In this document: one piece after another, positions 6,088 through 7,880 of the stretch | Position numbering within the stretch: the stretch's first letter is position 1 | How the letters are laid out: each line of letters opens with the position of its first letter | Source: Vulcanimicrobiota bacterium | GTDB taxonomy: Bacteria; Vulcanimicrobiota; Vulcanimicrobiia; Vulcanimicrobiales; Vulcanimicrobiaceae | Direction of reading: 5' to 3' | DNA: 7,880 nucleotides | Assembly: GCA_030043675.1 (NCBI GenBank) | Contig: JASHXG010000010.1 | Coordinates: 1-7,880, forward strand | The notes under the pieces: model-generated | Seen by the model: the letters and a program-made list of their open reading frames with translations, nothing else | The model's database searches: none | What the model was told of the DNA's origin: nothing | Position numbers and translations under genes: made by a program

Positions 6088-6573
6088 GTGGCGACGTTGG
6101 ACCAGCTGCCCGCATCGTTGCAGTCGGTGAAGACGCGGCCGCTCTTCGTGTTGCGCGAAGCAATCCCGCCGCTGCTGGTCGTCGGCTCGACGCCCAATGG
6201 CTATCGCCGCGTTGGCTTGGTGGAAGGCGGCGCTTTCGAAGGCGACCGTCTCTCCGGAGTCGTGGTGAGCGGAAACGACTGGCAGACGATTCGTCCCGAC
6301 TCGTGCATGAAGCTCGACGTGCGGCTGGTGCTGAGAACGAACGACGATGCGCTGATCTGCATGACCTATACGGTCGTGCGAGCCGGTCCGCCGGATGTGA
6401 TTGCCGCGGTGGACCGCGGTGAAGCCCCGGACCCGAGCACCTACTACTTTCGGATGAGCCCCTTCTTCGAGACGAGCGCGAAGCGGTACGACTGGATGAA
6501 TCGCATCGTCTGCGTCGGTGTCGGAAACCGGCTTGCCGACGGCCCAGTTTACAGCATCTTCGAAGTACTCTAG
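6088..6573 (+). CDS. DUF3237 (UPF0311) family protein
   Basis: The product is 161 residues, near the usual family length of about 150. Family-typical blocks appear in order: LFVLREAIPPLLVVGSTPNG, RRVGLVEGGAFEGDRLSGVV, NDWQTIRPDSCMKLDVRLVL, a DDALICMTY strand, GEAPDPSTYYFRMSPFFETS and YDWMNRIVCVGVGNRLADG. The conserved Asp-Trp-Gln, Tyr-Tyr-Phe-Arg and Glu-Thr-Ser groups are present. The family forms a small beta-barrel-like fold of unproven function, often found beside catabolic enzymes. No signal peptide is seen, so it is probably cytoplasmic. GTG 6088 is chosen because it follows the preceding hydrolase stop by one base and the family homology starts soon after; an in-frame ATG at 6004 would overlap the hydrolase by 83 bases and add Arg/Ser-rich shadow sequence. 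Translation is likely coupled to the hydrolase. Confidence 0.88.
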   Translation: MATLDQLPASLQSVKTRPLFVLREAIPPLLVVGSTPNGYRRVGLVEGGAFEGDRLSGVVVSGNDWQTIRPDSCMKLDVRLVLRTNDDALICMTYTVVRAGPPDVIAAVDRGEAPDPSTYYFRMSPFFETSAKRYDWMNRIVCVGVGNRLADGPVYSIFEVL

Positions 6574-6584
6574 CGAACGAGCTC

Positions 6585-6611
6585 ACGCAGGCGCCGCGGC
6601 TGGGCCTGCGT
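6585..6611 (+). repeat. Intergenic GC-rich hairpin between the DUF3237 and aldo/keto reductase genes
   Basis: Perfect 8-base arms ACGCAGGC and GCCTGCGT enclose an 11-base loop that itself starts with the palindrome GCCGCGGC. The stem starts 11 bases after the DUF3237 stop. No T-tract follows (next bases AAGAAGG), so an intrinsic terminator of the usual kind is unlikely. An RNA-stability or attenuation element, or a weak terminator, fits better. A shorter stem, AGGCA/TGCCT, follows at about 6616-6642. Confidence 0.55.
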
Positions 6612-6644
6612 AAGAAGGCACGCCCACTGCGCGCGCTGCCTGCT

Positions 6645-6650
6645 GGAGGA
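6645..6650 (+). promoter_or_regulatory. Ribosome binding site of the aldo/keto reductase gene
   Basis: GGAGGA lies 4 bases before ATG 6655 and clearly fixes that start. It is immediately downstream of the two intergenic stems. Confidence 0.7.
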
Positions 6651-6654
6651 CGCA

Positions 6655-7647
6655 ATGGAGTACATGACGATCGCCGGCACCGGACTCCGACCATCGCGGA
6701 TCGGGCTTGGAACGTGGGCGATCGGAGGCTGGATGTGGGGTGGCCCCGATGATGAAAACGCAGTCGCGGCAATTCACCGTGCGCTCGACGCGGACGTAAC
6801 GCTCATCGATACGGCGCCCGCATATGGGCAAGGCCACGCCGAGGAAGTCGTCGGCAAGGCGCTGGCCGGTCGACGCAACCGAGTCATCGTGGCGACGAAG
6901 GTCGGCCTTGAATGGAATGCCCAGGGAGAGGTCACCCGGAATGCCTCTGCCGCCCGCATTGCCAAAGAGATCGACGACTCGCTGCGGCGGCTGCAGACCG
7001 ACTACATCGATATTTATCAAATTCATTGGCCCGATCCGAACGTTCCCATGGAAGAGACGGCGACCGCCATGCGGAGCCTCTATGAGTCCGGTAAGATCAA
7101 GGCGATCGGCGTGAGCAACTTTTCGCTCGACCAAATGGACAATTTCAGAAAGTTTGCTCCGCTGCACACGGTCCAGCCGCCGTACAATATTTTCGAGCGG
7201 GATGCGGAGCACGACGTTCTACCGTATGCGCGAGCGCACGACTTGTTCGCTCTGACCTATGGAGCGATTTGCCGCGGCCTGCTCAGCGGAGCAATGAGCC
7301 CAAGCACGGTCTTCGGCGGCGATGACCTGCGACGAGTCGACCCGAAGTTTCAGCCGCCGCGTTTTGCGCAGTACCTTCGCGCCGTTGCGCGGCTCGACGA
7401 CCTGGCTCGCGCGCGCTTCGGAAAACGCGTCATTCACCTGGCGTTGCGTTGGGTGCTCGACGCGCCGGGCGTCGGCGCCGCGCTTTGGGGGGCGCGCAAG
7501 CCGTCGCAAGTCGACGCCATCTCCGGTGCATTCGGGTTTTCGATCGATGCGCAAACGCGTGCAGAGATCGACCGCATCGTTGCGCAGGAGGTTCCCGATC
7601 CCGTTGGTCCCGAGTTCATGGCTCCTCCGGAGGAAGTACATCGATGA
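6655..7647 (+). CDS. Aldo/keto reductase
   Basis: The product is 330 residues, the normal length for an NADPH-dependent (beta/alpha)8-barrel aldo/keto reductase. The catalytic tetrad is complete: Asp52 and Tyr57 in LIDTAPAYGQGHAEEVVGKAL, Lys82 in VIVATKVGLEW, and His124 in IYQIHWPDPNVP. Also present are the GKIKAIGVSNFS segment (146-157), the QPPYNIFERDAE strand (174-185) and the C-terminal cofactor-binding WGARKPSQVD (278-287). It would reduce an aldehyde or ketone, or oxidise an alcohol, in the cytoplasm; the substrate is not predictable. The stop overlaps the start of the next dehydrogenase gene by 4 bases (ATGA), so the two are co-translated and may handle successive carbonyl/hydroxyl intermediates. 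It is separated from the DUF3237 gene by 81 bases with a hairpin, so it could have its own promoter. Confidence 0.95.
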   Translation: MEYMTIAGTGLRPSRIGLGTWAIGGWMWGGPDDENAVAAIHRALDADVTLIDTAPAYGQGHAEEVVGKALAGRRNRVIVATKVGLEWNAQGEVTRNASAARIAKEIDDSLRRLQTDYIDIYQIHWPDPNVPMEETATAMRSLYESGKIKAIGVSNFSLDQMDNFRKFAPLHTVQPPYNIFERDAEHDVLPYARAHDLFALTYGAICRGLLSGAMSPSTVFGGDDLRRVDPKFQPPRFAQYLRAVARLDDLARARFGKRVIHLALRWVLDAPGVGAALWGARKPSQVDAISGAFGFSIDAQTRAEIDRIVAQEVPDPVGPEFMAPPEEVHR

Positions 7648-7880
7648 TGCACGTCGGAATTGCAGGTACCGGAAAGATGGGCAGCGCCTTCGCACTGAAT
7701 CTGCTGCAGCGCGGCTATCGGGTTTCTGTTTGGAACAGAGATCGCGCACCAACCGAAGAGCTCGTGGCCGCGGGGGCCATTCGTTGCGAAGACATTCCGT
7801 CGCTCGTCCAAAGCGTCGACGCGGTGATCGCGATGCTTTGGGATGACGACGTCGCGCGGGAGGTTACGCTCGGTCAGATC
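7644..7880 (+). CDS. 6-phosphogluconate/3-hydroxyisobutyrate-type NAD(P)-dependent dehydrogenase (3' truncated by window)
   Basis: Seventy-nine codons are visible and the frame is still open at the window end; a full member has about 290. The N-terminus is a Rossmann fold of the beta-hydroxyacid dehydrogenase superfamily: MHVGIAGTGKMGSAFALNLL with the GxGxMG fingerprint (residues 8-13), then RGYRVSVWNRDRAP. Asn31-Arg32 at the end of the second strand suggests NADP(H) preference rather than NAD (family knowledge). DAVIAMLWDDDVAREV matches the following strand and helix. It may act on a 2- or 3-hydroxyacid or reduce a semialdehyde; imine reductases share this N-terminus and cannot be excluded. 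ATG 7644 overlaps the reductase stop; a second ATG directly follows. GGAGGA at 7629-7634 is about 10 bases upstream. Confidence 0.9.
   Translation, partial: MMHVGIAGTGKMGSAFALNLLQRGYRVSVWNRDRAPTEELVAAGAIRCEDIPSLVQSVDAVIAMLWDDDVAREVTLGQI

Noticed and set aside
6083..6772. 229-codon minus-strand frame opposite DUF3237
   Set aside because: Extremely Arg/Ser-rich, low-complexity translation with no family match.
7623..7634. Palindrome TCCTCCGGAGGA as a ribosome-site-masking switch for the last dehydrogenase
   Set aside because: The arms are directly adjacent with no loop, and the sequence is ordinary Pro-Pro-Glu-Glu coding at the reductase C-terminus; probably coincidental.

Overview
The window is GC-rich, densely packed bacterial DNA with short intergenic gaps, Shine-Dalgarno-led starts, several 1-4 bp start/stop overlaps and two Tat-type export signals. 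The gene set (LuxR and LysR regulators, exported alpha/beta-hydrolases, zinc-free quinone-type oxidoreductase, aldo/keto reductase) is typical of an aerobic, metabolically versatile soil or environmental bacterium. A proteobacterial, acidobacterial or Eremiobacterota-like host would all fit. The sequence alone does not settle the phylum. I see no rRNA, tRNA, CRISPR array, insertion sequence or integrase. No gene-free stretch exceeds 300 bases; the longest are two divergent promoter regions of about 165 and 145 bases.

Layout. (1) 1-659, plus strand: the 3' end of a LuxR-family regulator overlaps by 4 bases a small eRF1-domain-3-like ('translational machinery') protein. (2) 687-1691, minus: a Tat-exported alpha/beta-hydrolase with an Asp nucleophile (epoxide hydrolase/dehalogenase type). 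It is divergent from a LysR regulator at 1856-2866, plus. The 164-base gap holds a good sigma-70-like promoter and several short palindromes. (3) 2863-4965, minus: a three-gene operon read SgcJ/EcaC-type NTF2-like protein, then quinone-oxidoreductase-like MDR enzyme, then Ser-nucleophile alpha/beta-hydrolase. Its last stop codon overlaps the LysR stop tail-to-tail in a shared CTAG. (4) 5112-7880, plus: a second Tat-exported Asp-nucleophile hydrolase, a DUF3237 protein, an aldo/keto reductase and the 5' end of a 6-phosphogluconate/3-hydroxyisobutyrate-type dehydrogenase. These are tightly spaced except for an 81-base gap with a strong hairpin before the reductase.

Together, regions 2-4 look like an accessory catabolic or detoxification locus. 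Exported hydrolases would open or hydrolyse a substrate such as an epoxide, halide, ester or lactone, and cytoplasmic NAD(P)H enzymes would interconvert the resulting carbonyls and hydroxy acids. The LysR protein is the obvious local regulator. The substrate cannot be named from sequence. The most notable non-coding signals are the palindrome-rich LysR/hydrolase promoter region, a hairpin that would mask the ribosome site of the quinone oxidoreductase, a perfect 12-bp palindrome just upstream of the second exported hydrolase, and the hairpin at 6585-6611.
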